From Diogma glabrata (Eukaryota; Arthropoda; Insecta; Diptera; Cylindrotomidae): a stretch of DNA of 64,000 nt. Shown piece by piece: positions 1 to 11,383 of this stretch; the stretch's first letter is position 1, and each line of letters opens with the position of its first letter. Both the position numbers and the translations under genes were made by a program. The notes below the pieces were generated by a model. It was not told the origin of the DNA, did no database searches, and saw only the letters and a list, made by a program, of their open reading frames with translations. Location of the stretch: positions 85,601,616 through 85,665,615 of the forward strand of contig OY856186.1 in the NCBI GenBank assembly GCA_963693315.1, given 5' to 3'.

Positions 1-136
1 AATCTCGGAAACACAAAGGCCAATTAAATAGCTTGGTTTATGAGGAACGTTTATAAGCCCTGAACTATATTGATAATTAAGGAATTGGTATTTTAAAAGG
101 AAGAATAAGTAGGCCTGTCGAATAGGTTCTCTTTCG

Positions 137-430
137 ATGCATAAACTTCCAATGGTGGAAGATAGAAGGTTGCATGGTATCCAAGATGTTCATTGTCCAG
201 GTAAGCCACTAATCCAGCGGATTTCTGTTAGGTCTGGTACATCAGATTGTAGACTAAAGGTGGTATTACTAACAAGTCATCATCGTACAAATAAACACAT
301 GGAAAGGGTAGGAGTAGGAAAAAAACCACTATGTTGTTTTTGTCTTGAAGAAGATAAAACAGTCATTCGCATGGTGGATGAATATTTGTCTCGCTCAGGG
401 CTATAACACAGCATGTTAGGATTAATTAAG
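137..430 (+). pseudogene. C-terminal remnant of a non-LTR retrotransposon polyprotein
   Basis: An 89-residue open frame ends in a stretch of the type found after the RT/RNase H region of R1/LOA/Jockey-type elements. It has a short basic segment (HRTNKHMERVGV) followed by a Cys-X2-Cys pair and an acidic run (CCFCLEEDKT). In known elements this zone holds a zinc-knuckle-like motif after RNase H. Upstream in the window only degenerate sequence is visible, and the frame shifts after the acidic run, so this is a decayed fragment. The 5' part of the open frame (about residues 1-45) is not recognised. Alternative: a chance ORF. The Cys pair plus acidic run is the only real support. Confidence 0.45.
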
Positions 431-1116
431 CTATCTAAATAGAAGAGTTCTGCAAAGCGACGAATCAAAGCTATTCGTTTGTTTTACAAAAAGATCTTTA
501 TCTGTGTAACATGAGGATGGTATAAAGACTTACTAGTCTCCATGTTAGGCCATGACTAAATAGTCACCTAAAAAAATAAATTTAAAAAAGGAAATGCTTT
601 TATGCCGGTTTTCGGTTTTCTGTCCAAATTTAAACCGAAACAGCGATTTTAGAATTTTATCTTAAATTTGCAATAACTAATTTAGACAACATTTCGGGAA
701 TATGAATTTGAAGAGATTTGTGAGTGATTAAGCTCAAGTAACCAATGACTCGTTCTCTTAGAAAAATTTTACTAATTTTAATTTAATACCAAATTTGAAA
801 CTCCCAGATTACTTACCATAACAATACCAGGTAGGTAGATTACGTTTACAAAGCTTAAACACTTTGGGTATTGTTAACAATGATACGGATAATAATATAT
901 AGTACCAAAAATAAAAGATGGATGTTCAGGCAAACGGACTGACAGATCTTTTTAAATAGCCCAACTGACAGACCTCTCAAACAATTGTAACTTTTTTTTC
1001 TTTCGGCCTTGTAATTTTATTTTGGAAGCGAATTTTGGTCTCATCCCGCATTATTGATAGACAGACATCGCAGTCCCCCCTGTAGGGTGCTCATTTAGTT
1101 TAACGAGATAAAATAA
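431..1116. other. No gene seen
   Basis: AT-rich sequence without a supported reading frame. I see no clear terminal repeats or RNA gene. It ends where the truncated retrotransposon begins. Confidence 0.5.
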
Positions 1117-3393
1117 AAACTAATTGTTGCGAAAGGTAGTATTGGAAATTCTGATCATTATTTAATCTCATCAGTTATCAAAACTGATTTACTTAAAACT
1201 ACAGCTCCCAAACCCCGTAAAATATTTCACTACTCAAAAATGGATAAGAGTGGTCTTCAAAATTTTTTCCATGGTTTCCCTTTCGACCGTCATTGTTTTT
1301 ACACTGACAATGTAAATGTTTCTGCTCAAAACTTTACAGAAACCATCCAATTTGCTATAAATAAATTTGTCCCTTTCTCCATAGTAAAACCCAAACAAAA
1401 ATACTTGTATTCGAAAGCTGCCAAAACGGCACTTAGAAACAAACGTAGATCATTTAATATTTGGATTCATAACAAAACTCCCACTAATCGATCCCAATAT
1501 CTAAAGGCCAACAAAATATCTAATCAGATTATCTCAAACGAAAAGTCCGAAATTGACAGAGCGAAAGCCTCAAAACTTACGTCTATGTCTGTTTCTGACA
1601 AGAGTTTCTACAGTGCCATTAATTCTTTAAATTCTGGTACAAAATTTTCTATTCCCCCTATTATTGATGGTGATTTAATCGTCAATGATCCCGCAAGAAA
1701 AGCTAACTTGTTCGCTGAACGCTTTGCTCTGAACTCCACTGTTTTGGAAACTCCTAAAGAAATACCCCAAATCCAGTCTTCAGGAGTTAATATGAATGAA
1801 CTTCACTTCAAACCCAAAATAGTCGCTAAACTTTTAAAGGGGTTAAACATCAACAAAGCATCAGGAATGGACAATATTCCACCCATTATTTTAAAAACCT
1901 TTTCCAAAGAACTTGCACCAACTTTAACTAAAATATTCTACCAATCCTACAAATCTGGTATATTTCCCTCGTGCTGGAAGTTGGCAAATGTCCAGCCCGT
2001 CCCCAAAAAGGGACCAAGATCCGATATCTCAAATTATAGGCCAATAGCTTTACTATCGGTCCTATCCAAAGTCTATGAGCATTATATTAATACACATATT
2101 TCAAAATTTCTGGAAGAAAATCATTTAATATCCGACAGCCAATACGGTTTTCGAAACAAAAGATCAACTACCGATCTATTAAACTATGTAGCGCATTGTT
2201 GGAACAGCATACTTGATAAAGGTGGTGAAACATACGTTATCGCTTTAGACATCTCCAAGGCATTCGATCGAGTCTGGCATGCCAACTTAATCAACAAGCT
2301 CGTTGCGTACGGTTTTCATCCCAATGTTGTGAAGCTGATTCAAAATTTTCTATCCGACCGATACATTTCGGTAACCTTAGACGGATATTCTTCTGAGTCT
2401 AAACTAATTAACGCTGGTGTACCCCAAGGCTCAGTATTGTCCCCAACCCTATTTTTGATTTATATCAACGAATTGTTGAAAATCACCAGCAACCCAATAA
2501 ATAGTTTTGCAGATGATAGTACTCTGCACAAGTCGTTCGAGCCCCTTCCTTCAAAAGGTAAAATGCACGAACGAATTAATCCTGCCCGGAGAGACGCTGC
2601 CATAAACGTGAACAAAGACCTGAATAAAGTCGCCGACTGGGGTGACCAAAACCTTGTCAATTTCAACTCCACCAAAACACAGCTGTTGATTGTTTCCAGA
2701 TTAAAGACCGAGTTCCCCAAAGATATTTTATTTAGTATGTGTGATGAACCAATAGGTGAATGTAAAAACATTCGTTTATTGGGTGTCACAGTTTCAAATG
2801 ACCTACTCTGGAACGATCATGTAATGGCGATGGCAAAAAGCGCGTCTAAAAAACTCGGCCTCCTAGATAGATGCAAAAAATTTTTCACTCCATACCAATT
2901 GCTCCATGTTTATAAGTCCTATATTCGTCCCTGTATGGAGTACTGCTGTCAAGTTTGGGGTGCTGCCTCTGTTTCCATCTTGGCCCTCTTGGACTCTGTT
3001 CAAAGGCGAGCTATACGAATTGTAGGTGATCGAACTTTGACATCACAACTTGATTCCCTACAACATCGTCGCACTGTTGCTGACCTCGTTGTTTTTTACA
3101 AATATCGTCATCAGCAGTGCTCAGATGAAATCAGCGGCATCATGCCTCAAACTTATTCTTACCCCCGTTCCACTCGGCAATCGGCTGCCGCAACCAGTGA
3201 AACGGTAAAGATCCCGCGCTGTCATACTGGCAGATCGCAGAGAGACTTCTTTGTCCGAACTGCGTACAAATGGAATAGTTTGCCGGAACACTTAGTCTCA
3301 GGTGGCTTCAACCCACAGATGTTTAAAAAAAGCGTTAATCTACACCTCAGAACGCCAGTTGTTGTGGGACCCAGGTCTAGACCTAGGTCTTAA
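1117..3393 (+). CDS. Reverse transcriptase of a non-LTR retrotransposon (partial, lacks most of the endonuclease)
   Basis: RNA-dependent DNA polymerase that would copy the element's RNA at a nicked target. The frame is open from 1117; the first in-frame Met is at 1240, but sequence before it still reads as protein (GNSDHYLISSVIKTD), which is the SDH motif closing an APE-type endonuclease. Numbering from that Met (717 residues): RT palm motif A ALDISKAFD at about 335-343, motif B GVPQGSVLSP at about 393-402, catalytic FADD at 423-426, and thumb/connection region RPCMEYCCQVWG near 563-574. All RT catalytic residues are present. The missing N-terminal endonuclease means it is not autonomous. The stop is 60 bases before the poly(A). 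It has no partner ORF1 nearby. Similar but decayed copies lie at 7.0-7.4, 8.6-11.5 and 51.5-52.4 kb. Confidence 0.88.
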   Translation, partial: KLIVAKGSIGNSDHYLISSVIKTDLLKTTAPKPRKIFHYSKMDKSGLQNFFHGFPFDRHCFYTDNVNVSAQNFTETIQFAINKFVPFSIVKPKQKYLYSKAAKTALRNKRRSFNIWIHNKTPTNRSQYLKANKISNQIISNEKSEIDRAKASKLTSMSVSDKSFYSAINSLNSGTKFSIPPIIDGDLIVNDPARKANLFAERFALNSTVLETPKEIPQIQSSGVNMNELHFKPKIVAKLLKGLNINKASGMDNIPPIILKTFSKELAPTLTKIFYQSYKSGIFPSCWKLANVQPVPKKGPRSDISNYRPIALLSVLSKVYEHYINTHISKFLEENHLISDSQYGFRNKRSTTDLLNYVAHCWNSILDKGGETYVIALDISKAFDRVWHANLINKLVAYGFHPNVVKLIQNFLSDRYISVTLDGYSSESKLINAGVPQGSVLSPTLFLIYINELLKITSNPINSFADDSTLHKSFEPLPSKGKMHERINPARRDAAINVNKDLNKVADWGDQNLVNFNSTKTQLLIVSRLKTEFPKDILFSMCDEPIGECKNIRLLGVTVSNDLLWNDHVMAMAKSASKKLGLLDRCKKFFTPYQLLHVYKSYIRPCMEYCCQVWGAASVSILALLDSVQRRAIRIVGDRTLTSQLDSLQHRRTVADLVVFYKYRHQQCSDEISGIMPQTYSYPRSTRQSAAATSETVKIPRCHTGRSQRDFFVRTAYKWNSLPEHLVSGGFNPQMFKKSVNLHLRTPVVVGPRSRPRS

Positions 3394-3475
3394 AAGGTAT
3401 TTATGTGTTGTTGTGACACATATTCTAAACCCTATTACACAACACATTTTATTAAAAAAAAAAAAAAAAAAAAAA
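1117..3475 (+). mobile_element. 5'-truncated non-LTR retrotransposon with poly(A) tail
   Basis: The element enters in the last part of the endonuclease domain (GNSDHYLIS, 1144-1170), runs through a complete reverse transcriptase, and ends after a short 3' UTR in 22 consecutive A residues (3454-3475). The open frame is uninterrupted, so this is a relatively young 5'-truncated copy, the usual product of incomplete target-primed reverse transcription. Sequence style (FADDSTLH, SYIRPCMEYCCQVWG) places it in the broad CR1/L2/Jockey assemblage; I cannot fix the clade. No convincing target-site duplication was found. Confidence 0.85.
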
Positions 3476-3479
3476 TTAG

Positions 3480-4796
3480 TAATACAATTTATGAGACACA
3501 GAATTTTGTGTTTTACTTGAAAAATTCATAAAACATGTAACATGCAGGTTTACTTGACATGTGACAACATTTAAATATAAAAATTATTGTAAACCAGCTA
3601 CTGACCTTAAAACCGATTTTACAAAATACAGATTTTAGTTTGATCAAAAATAACTATAAATTTCAACCTTATAGGTGAAAAAAAATAAAAGCAATCAGTA
3701 ATAACTATCAAATTTGGTTTTTGCAGCAACCAATGCTGAGTAAATGTGTCTTATTCAAACTAAAGATAAACAAAATTTAAAAACGTTTTATCATGATACA
3801 CAGTCTCGGAACGAATTAATTTATGGTTGAATTTCTTCGTTAATTTAAGAATATTACGTACTTATATTTATTATATATTTTGTGAGTTCAAATCTTTTGC
3901 GAAAATATCTTAAAATCAAAATTAAGATGTCCTAACTAACCTTTCAATGCCACAACAGATCCGGTTTTTATGTTAATACATATAAATTTAACAACAATAA
4001 GTACCATTACCATAACTCCGAGAATAATTAACAAGACATTCAGATTAATAACCTTAAATTGTGGTTTTCTTATTTTGTTGCTGTTATTTAAAGTTTAAGA
4101 AATAATTATTTTTGTGGAATGTCTTCCAGTCAAAAGATTTCAATAATGTTATTTCAGGCTGTCAGGAGAATATAATTTTGATTTGATTCGAGTTAATTTT
4201 TATTTGAGTCTAAAATGTTTTGCTTGATATTTTATTACGATTAAGATTATTAAATTTATATTATTAATTGAAGGTTGATAAGTTTAAACAATCCTTGATT
4301 TGATATTCTGTTTCTGAGAGATCTGAGATCTCAAGAAATTGAATTTAAGTCTTTTGTTTACCAAATAACCACTATAACCCATTTCTAGTGTTGTAGCGCG
4401 CAGCATTCGAAGACCGTTCGCTTTTATTAACGTAACATAGCATTTCTTAACGTAAAATCTCACGTTTCATCTTTGGTCTAACACAGACAGACATTAAATA
4501 AAAAGCACAGGGGCCGAATACAATTTTTGAAAGCAAACAACTCAAAGTATGTTTCGCTCGAACAGGCTAGTTTGGTTATGAAGTGTTGTACGAGCTGAAG
4601 AAAATTCAAAATGATATATTCGTACGTTAGTGAAACAGAAACGGGGTAGGAGAAGAGGCCAGTTCTTGTTTTTGACTATTTCTTGTATTGACTATTGTCT
4701 TATTCTTAGGCAGACAGACACATATGAATTTGTATATTCAATAACTAAATGAATTCAAGAGGCATTAATAACATTTGTTTCAAATTATTTAAGTTA
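3480..4796. other. No gene seen
   Basis: AT-rich intergenic or decayed repeat sequence. No reading frame, RNA gene or terminal repeat I can support. Confidence 0.5.
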
Positions 4797-4800
4797 TCTA

Positions 4801-5149
4801 TCTATATATAAATACGTAAGCAATATTTTTGCGGTACAATTTTAAAATATTTTCTCCATCAAAAGTGTGGCAATATGTATATTGTAGGAAAGGTCTTGAG
4901 TAGTAGATGTGTCGAAAAATTGTTTGAATTTTGACGATTTTTTCAGAAAAAAATGGCCAAAATGTGGTAGTTTGATTTTTGAGTTTTTTGTTCGGTTATT
5001 TTGTTTTTTTTTTTCAAGTTATTTGTTTCACAATTCATAATCAATCTTTATCAATTAATTAAACTCTGAAATTATGTGTTGTAGTTATTTGGTTGGGAGG
5101 TCTATTTCTATTTACAATGGCTGAATTTCGGCCACTGGGCGATTCCTAG
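4801..5149 (+). mobile_element. Non-autonomous Helitron-like element, longer copy
   Basis: Starts with TCTATATATAAATACGTAAG after an A and ends in CTAG before a T, with a hairpin (GGCTGAATTTCGGCC, 5119-5133) 12 bases before the CTAG. These are the hallmarks of Helitrons, rolling-circle transposons that insert between A and T without target duplication: 5' TC, 3' CTRR, and a short 3' hairpin. A second copy at 32683-32921 shares both ends but has an internal deletion, which independently fixes the boundaries. No Rep/helicase coding is present, so it would need a helper. The exact 5' base is inferred from the shared start. Confidence 0.72.
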
Positions 5150-5254
5150 TTTAAATTAATTGTTTTAAAAAATATACATATCTCATTACATATATAATAA
5201 AAAAATCATTTAAATTTAATTTTTTCAATTTAAAAAACAAACTTATATTGCAAT

Positions 5255-5863
5255 TAAAATGTTTAACAACACAAGTCTAGGTAGCGATTTTGTCACTCAG
5301 TATAGAGATTTATCATTCAATCGTACTCTCCATTTACTGCAATAATTTCCAGATAAAGAAACATTTCTCTCGGCTTTAATTGGATGTAGGTTTTATCAAA
5401 ATTAAAGCGTTTTTTAGAAGTTTCAAATTGATAGTGATCTTACCACCAGTAGCTTCAAATATATTCATTTCCTTGAATGTGAGAGGTAGATTGTATTTTA
5501 AATAACAATTTGGAGGTTACATATTTCTGAATTATTTTTCCGAAGAGATTTGAATAGAAATTTTAGAATTCCCTCAGCAGATAATAATGAGGCATCCTGA
5601 CGGTTGAGAGCTTTTATTGATTTTGTGGCTATTTGAATTGCTTTCAAAATATTTAAAGCAAACACATCAATATTTTTGTTATTCCATAAATGATTTAAAT
5701 TGAGATAATTTAAAGTTTTTACAACTGCTGCTTTGACTCGCAACAATCTATGACTTGCTGCTTTGACTGGCAATATACTAACACTCCCCTCTGAAATAGA
5801 ATCAATTACTTTCAGAATACTTTTGGTTAAACTAAGGGACTCCGATTTAGACCATCAACGAGT
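5255..5863 (-). pseudogene. hAT transposase C-terminal half, degenerate
   Basis: Read on the minus strand, a 91-residue open segment (5498-5773) resembles the helical region of hAT transposases (KAIQIATKSIKALNRQDASLL). Downstream, after frame breaks, the dimerisation signature is recognisable as LIKPTS, then AERNVSLSGNYCSKWRVRLN and DKSLY. Upstream, a Thr-Arg-stop-Trp block (5852-5863) matches the TRW segment that many hAT proteins carry. Family knowledge: the C-terminal block packs transposase subunits and carries part of the RNase H-like fold. Several stops and at least one frameshift are needed, so it is dead. No matching terminal repeats were located around it. Confidence 0.6.
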
Positions 5864-6119
5864 TAAGTGAAAAAGAACTTCCTTTCGTTAAAATTAATAT
5901 CAAATAAAATAAAGTTGATTCCAAATTAAAGCGTTTAAGTTTTTTATTCGGAAAAGTTGTAAGCAGCATGAATACGACAGTTCGGCGTCCAGAACAGTCA
6001 TCTAAAAGTTAATTTTGTTGTAGAATTGAATCGTATTTATGGTGGTTTGTTAAATTTCGAGATTTTTGACAGCATTTCTCGAGAAATGAAAATCTCCAAA
6101 AATGTGGATATAATTCTTC

Positions 6120-6400
6120 GAGATTTGAGAGTTCAAGATAACAGATCCTTCTCGAGCATTTCGATACGGGATTTTTTTAGCAGAAACTCTCCTTGAGATT
6201 TTGAAAGCCATTTTATGTGTGCAATATAATTTAACAAATTCTTGTGGAAGATTTCCTGATCTATTAATACACAATAGTAATTCTTCCTAGATAAAAAATT
6301 TACGTAAATAAGGAATATTCCGAAGAATGAAATAATACTATACATAATTTTTTTTATTTATTATATTTGTACGTTGCACTTATCTTGAAATTAAAAAAAA
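6120..6400 (+). repeat. Dispersed noncoding repeat, inverted relative to 15.3-15.6 kb
   Basis: The stretch ending in TTTGTACGTTGCACTT matches the reverse complement of 15320-15590 over about 270 bases, including GAATATTCCGAAGAATGAAA on this side. The small minus-strand ORFs here are not conserved between the copies, so I treat this as a noncoding interspersed repeat of unknown class. Confidence 0.55.
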
Positions 6401-7020
6401 TATTTTACAATATAATTTTTCTTTCTACAAAAAATTTTGTTGCTTCATATAGACATACCACACCTCCCAACCCCCCTCTCCCCTTACGGAGAATGGTGTC
6501 CCGCTTTGCCAATGTGAAAATCTGATCACGTTAATAATAGGGCATGCCTGAACAAATTGCTAGTCGGGTAAGTAATAATGGTATTGATGATGTAGCAGTT
6601 GGAGCAGTTAAATGTTTCTTTGCTAATAATAGCATACCAAGTCAAGCTCCTTCATTCGGACTTTAAATAAAAATACACAATTTATTTGATGACATTGAAT
6701 TAAATTTTCAGCCACATCCGGAACAACGGACATACGGAACCCCGAGTTATATTACATATTTTTTTCTTAAGTTATAAATTTTGTATTTTTTGTAAATGAG
6801 GAATAGGTACATCTCTCACCCATCATACAAAATTTCATTAAAATACATTAATTTAGTGCTTTAAATTCGGTAAGGAAGTTGTCGAAAGAATGTCTGTCAC
6901 AAATGGAATTAATCTATCCAATCTCAAAATACTGTATATAAAGTCTAAATTTTGACTCGGGGAGAAAAAATCTGTAAGACTTTTAGAAGTAGAACTTGAA
7001 AATAATATGAAGTAGAATTA
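6401..7020. other. No gene seen
   Basis: AT-rich sequence with a C-rich patch near 6460-6485. No supported frame or repeat boundary. Confidence 0.45.
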
Positions 7021-7024
7021 TCAT

Positions 7025-7390
7025 ATTTTTAACCTAACTGAAAATGCTGTTCAAAAATTGGCCTTTTTTAACAAATCGCGTTACTCCAGAGCATATGTTG
7101 TGACCCGTTTATGGTTTACGGTTCAAATAAAAAAGTGGAGAATTGTCCCCTTTGAACGTGATTTTTTAAACAAAGTCTCTCATCTCTGGAATATGAAAAA
7201 AAAACCCATGAAGGTTAGGGGGTTTTCCCGATAGATTTAATCCTCAAAATTTTAAAGTTAACATTAGTAAATTTTCTAAAAAAAACTTAATTTTTTTAAA
7301 TTTAATCCCTAACCGTAGTTGGCATGGTATCTTCGGATATTCAGAGACGTTAATTTATTATAATTAACAAAAATATGGATAATAACTCAT
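7025..7390 (+). pseudogene. 3' end of a non-LTR retrotransposon, heavily decayed
   Basis: Short in-frame segments match the extreme C-terminus of the RT-containing ORF of the CR1/L2/Jockey-like family: PFERDFLNKVSHLWNM followed, after frame breaks, by RFNPQNFKVNISKF. In the better copies the corresponding block reads RDFFVRTAYKWNSLP then FNPQMFKKSVNLHL. The 3' UTR then shares a near-identical stretch with the element at 8.6-11.5 kb (GGCATGGTATCTTCGGATAT at 7321-7340 versus 11438-11457). This makes it a 5'-truncated relative of that family. Confidence 0.62.
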
Positions 7391-7619
7391 CTCCTTCTGC
7401 AATCAACGTTCATTTAAGTTAAGTATTTTTTTCTTACTTTTTTACAATTTATTCTTTTCAATCTTTTTACTTCACCACAATTTTAAATTGTGTGAAGTAA
7501 TGCAATCTTTCTAGAAAAAAAAATCTTACATACCCAAATTTTGTTTTTTCTTTTGTTTTGTACCATATCCTCTATCTAAATAGTAAATAAAAATATTGGT
7601 GTGTGTCTGTGGGTGGGTG

Positions 7620-8240
7620 GGTGGTTATCGTGACAATCCTGCATAGGATCATGATGATCTGTTGGCGTATAATCCAAGTTCACTTGAAAATAGAAGATCT
7701 AGATTCATTTCAAAATCGGACAAAATGGCGGAGGGTCTCCCGAGCACTTCTAAGTTTAATCCCGGTCCAATCCGGCTTATGATCTTATTGAAACTTGGTA
7801 TATAAGGTTTTGAAACTCCTTCCAAGGTTTTAATTCTGCATACCAACTTCTGGTTTGTCACTTTCGGTTAGAAAGTTTTTCCATGTGTTTATCCCTATAC
7901 TGCAGCCTACCGATCGATTTTTATGAAACATTAGAAAAAGCTTTCAAAAAACATGAGAAACATTTTTTATTAGATTTTTTATTAGCTTTTGGAATAAAGA
8001 AATGGGGTCTACCATATTGGCGAGTCCACCATACATCAGGTGGATATTTTCACTATGTTTTCAATGTTTGTTGGGAGCATACAACATTCGTTCGTGAATG
8101 AATTTTGATGACACCTTTGAAATGATACAAATATATATGGCAAGAAGGTGATTAGTTTTTGAGCGATATTAAACAAAGTGGTATGATAATGATCAACTTT
8201 TGGGACACATTGAACAAAGTGGTGGTTTTTACTGTTACCA
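7620..8240. repeat. Noncoding repeat unit (about 455-bp family), left copy
   Basis: Contains phrases that recur at 11.5-12.3 kb in the same order: AAACTTGGTATATA, TTTGTCACTTTCGG, a CCACCATACATCAGGTGG near-palindrome, TTTGTTGGGAGCAT and TTTTTGAGCGATATT. No conserved reading frame runs through the copies. Class unknown; could be a satellite-like tandem family or part of a larger transposon. Confidence 0.6.
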
Positions 8241-8600
8241 GGCGGTAGACAGGTAAAAATTTTACCTTTTATTGCTTTAATGTTATTGCTTTTTTTAGTG
8301 CTTTGTTATTATTTTAAAGCATAAATTTGTTTTGTATTGCCTGGTAACAAGAAATATAGAATTTCGTTTTAGTTATTAGTAGGAATTTCGAATTTATTAC
8401 TTTATCTATACTCTTCAATTTTGTTAGTGTCTTTTGTGTTCCCATTTTTTTGCTTTTCCCTTATCGTGCAGCTGTTGCATGAAACCTGCTATCGTGTTTT
8501 TGAGACTGAGATACCCAGTTTTTTGTATTGACTAGTTCTGAAATTAAGGCCTGGTCGAATGTCAGTATCTATATCTGCAATGGCAAAAGCTAAGTCTATG
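8241..8600. other. No gene seen (possible 5' UTR of the following retrotransposon)
   Basis: Noncoding. The last part before 8620 may be leader of the non-LTR element, but I cannot place its 5' end. Confidence 0.35.
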
Positions 8601-8627
8601 TCTCAACAAAATGGCAGCAGAGTGAAC

Positions 8628-9710
8628 CAACCGCTTAGCATTGACTTCACCAACATAAGGTATCAATTCGCATCTGAACGAGGTTCATCACTACATCGAA
8701 AAAAATAAAATTCTTACCGAAACAATTGTCAGTGGCAAAGCATCGAAATTGGATCTCGATAAATACCGGATACCTAGTTACGAATTGGAACATTCCTTTT
8801 ATAACAAACATGGTGTCTGTGCATATCTTCGAAATTCACTTTCATGTATGAGAATTAAGGCTTACGAGTTGAACTCTAAGCACCACAATTCTCTAGCACT
8901 AAAGATCACAACCTAGACAAGATTACCACGGACTGCCCCAAAGCAAGACTGGCCATTCTTGGAGACTTTAATATTCATAATAAAGAATGGCTTAAGAATT
9001 CATCGCGCACTGACCACGTAGGAAGACAAGCCGAACTGATACTCGCAAATTATCACGGTTTGACGCAAATGATAGATTGTCCCACTAGAATCCCAGACAA
9101 TTCACATCATAACAATAATTTGCTGGATCTGTTTTTGACAAACGAACCAGATACTACGAAGACAAAAGTTGAACAACCCCTCGGAACATCGGACCATTTA
9201 CTAATATCAGCAATAGTGCAATTTACATCCCCGACACCAATTAAAGCAAATCCTCGTCGCGTTTGGAATTATAAACGCGCTGACTGGGAGGGACTGAGAA
9301 ACTTTTATGATGAAACACCTTGGAAAACTATCTGTTGTGTTTATCAAGATCCTAGCACATCGGCAATAAGAATTTCTGAAATCATAAAAGACGGAATGCG
9401 GCGGTTTATTCCAAATCGATTAATCACTCTTAAAACCGAGCCTTGGTTCACCCTAGATGTTGATGAGGCAGTGAGAAATAAGCGCAAAGGATTTAAGACA
9501 TATAATTCAAATAAAACACCTGAAACCCAAAGCGCCTATAAGAAATCCAGAAATATTAGTAAATACAAAATAGACTTGGACGCGACAAAGACGCGTTTAT
9601 CCAGAAGAAAGCAAAGAAATTCGCCGATCACCCATCTGGCTCACGTAGTTTCTTTCAGGCAGTTAAATCAGTCCAGTGCAATTTTACTCGATCCTCTATT
9701 CCAACCTTAG
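8628..9710 (+). pseudogene. APE-type endonuclease domain and linker of a non-LTR retrotransposon, broken
   Basis: The domain would nick target DNA to prime reverse transcription. After one early frameshift the N-terminal part reads through LNEVHHYIEKNKI and LTET (the catalytic Glu block), then KLDLDKYRIPSYELEHSF and GVCAYLRNSL. A stop and frame change follow. Next comes GDFNIHNKEWL, the Asp/Asn block, near 8960-8995. From 9060 a 216-residue open frame carries LDLFLTNEPD and GTSDHLLIS, the terminal Asp-His pair, and then the basic linker toward the RT. So all the main endonuclease motifs are visible but not in one frame. The closing segment SDHLLIS aligns with SDHYLIS of the 1.1-kb element, which shows where that one was truncated. 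Confidence 0.8.
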
Positions 9711-9727
9711 TTCTGAATGACATTCCC

Positions 9728-11383
9728 GTGAGCGATTCAAAAGAGAAGGCGGATCTTTTGGGTCGTATTTTCGCAGAAAACTCAAACATAGTTGAACCTT
9801 CCCATTCCCCCACACTCACTTTCCCAGTTGTAACGAAAATTAAACCAAATATTTTTGGTTGCAATATTGTACGGAAAATGCTTCTTTCTATCAATATCAA
9901 CAAATCTGCTGGCCCGACGGAATTCCACCCCTCATTCTTAAAAACTTTGCTAGACAACTAGCTCCAATTTTAACAAAAATTTTCTATTTATCTTATTCTT
10001 TGAAGCTGGCCAGCGTTCAACCCATATCAAAGAAAGGCAGTAAGATAGACCCTTACAATTATAGACCAATTGGAATTCTATCGGTTTTGGCTAAAATATT
10101 TGAAAAATATGTTAACTACAATCTATTAGATTATTTGGAAATGTCACGAATTATTGATGATAAGCAGTATGGTTTTCGTAGAAGTCATGCAAAAGGTGAT
10201 CTGTTAGCCTACGTATCCCATCTCTGGAACAAATCGCTTAAAAACAATGGTGAGACATTCAGTATTTCACTTGACATTTCTAAAGCATTTGATAAAGTGG
10301 GGCATAAAAATCTCATTGCTAAATTAAAATCTTATGGCATAGACTATCTTACTGTCTCATGGATTCATAGTTTTCTTACAGGACACCAATTTCATATTAA
10401 TTTAGATGGTATCACAACCAATATTTTCACAACCAATTCTGGGGTTCCCCAAGGTTCTGCACTCTCACCAACCTTGTCTCTTCTATACATTAATGATTTA
10501 CTTATTTTCACAGTGCACCCAATCCATAGTTTTGCTGATGACAGTACATTGCATGCATCACATACATCTCCCAAATTTTAATCTCATAATGCAGTTACCA
10601 CTGATAGAGAGCTGCTAATTGATTCTATCAACAAAGACCTGGATCGTATAATGGAATGGGGTGATCGTAATCTTGTTTCATTTAATCCAACCAAAACCAA
10701 ACTTTGCCGTCTTTTACGAATAGAGCGTCATAAAAATTTCCCTATTCAAATAAACCAACCACGAGGAACTGCGTGAGGTTGAATCAGTTAGACTTCTTGG
10801 AGTAGATATTCAAAATAACCTGAAATGGAATAAACATGTGTTCAACCTCGCTAAGTCTGCAATGCAAAAATTAGGATTCTTGAGTCGATGTAAAAAGTAT
10901 TTCAATCCCGATCAAATTTTACTAATCTTCAAGTCCTTTATTTGTCCATGTATGGAATACTGCTGTCATGTTTGGGGAGGTGCCTGTCAGTCAACAATAA
11001 AATGTCTAGACTCTGTACAGAGCAAAGCAATACGGTTGATTAGTAATACTAAACTAACGGACCAGCTTGATTCACTCCAGCACCGAAGAAATGTGACTGA
11101 ATTGTCAATCTACTATAAATATAACTTTAGCGAATCCTCCTCTAAGGAAATTCAAAATATCCTTCCACCATGTGCGCAGTATAATCGACAAACAAGAGCT
11201 GCTGAGTTATCTCATCCATTTGTTGTACAAATACCTCGTTGTAGAACTGTGTCCTTCCAGAATGACTGTTTTAAAAGAGTGGCCAAATTGTGGAACTCAA
11301 TGCCCTCCTCTGTATTTCCCGATGAATTTTCCCCTTGGGCATTTAAAGAAAATGTACATCATCATTTAAAACAATTAGTATAG
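9728..11383 (+). pseudogene. Reverse transcriptase of the same non-LTR retrotransposon, broken
   Basis: RT blocks are spread over three frames. The first (9728-9961) holds the fingers segment ending in NINKSAGPTEF. The second (9859-10581) carries NYRPIGILSVLAKIFEKY, QYGFRRSHAKGDLL, motif A SLDISKAFDKV, motif B GVPQGSALSPT and catalytic FADDSTLH. The third (10838-11383) holds the thumb and C-terminus (FICPCMEYCCHVWGG, IPRCRT, VAKLWNSMPSSVF). Motif A, B and C residues are all retained, so decay is through frameshifts and stops and not through loss of active-site codons. The spacer at 10582-10837 also encodes recognisable RT sequence (MEWGDRNLVSFN) in a shifted frame. Confidence 0.85.

Noticed and set aside
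2460..2789. 109-codon minus-strand ORF
   Set aside because: Antisense shadow of the RT motif C and thumb region.
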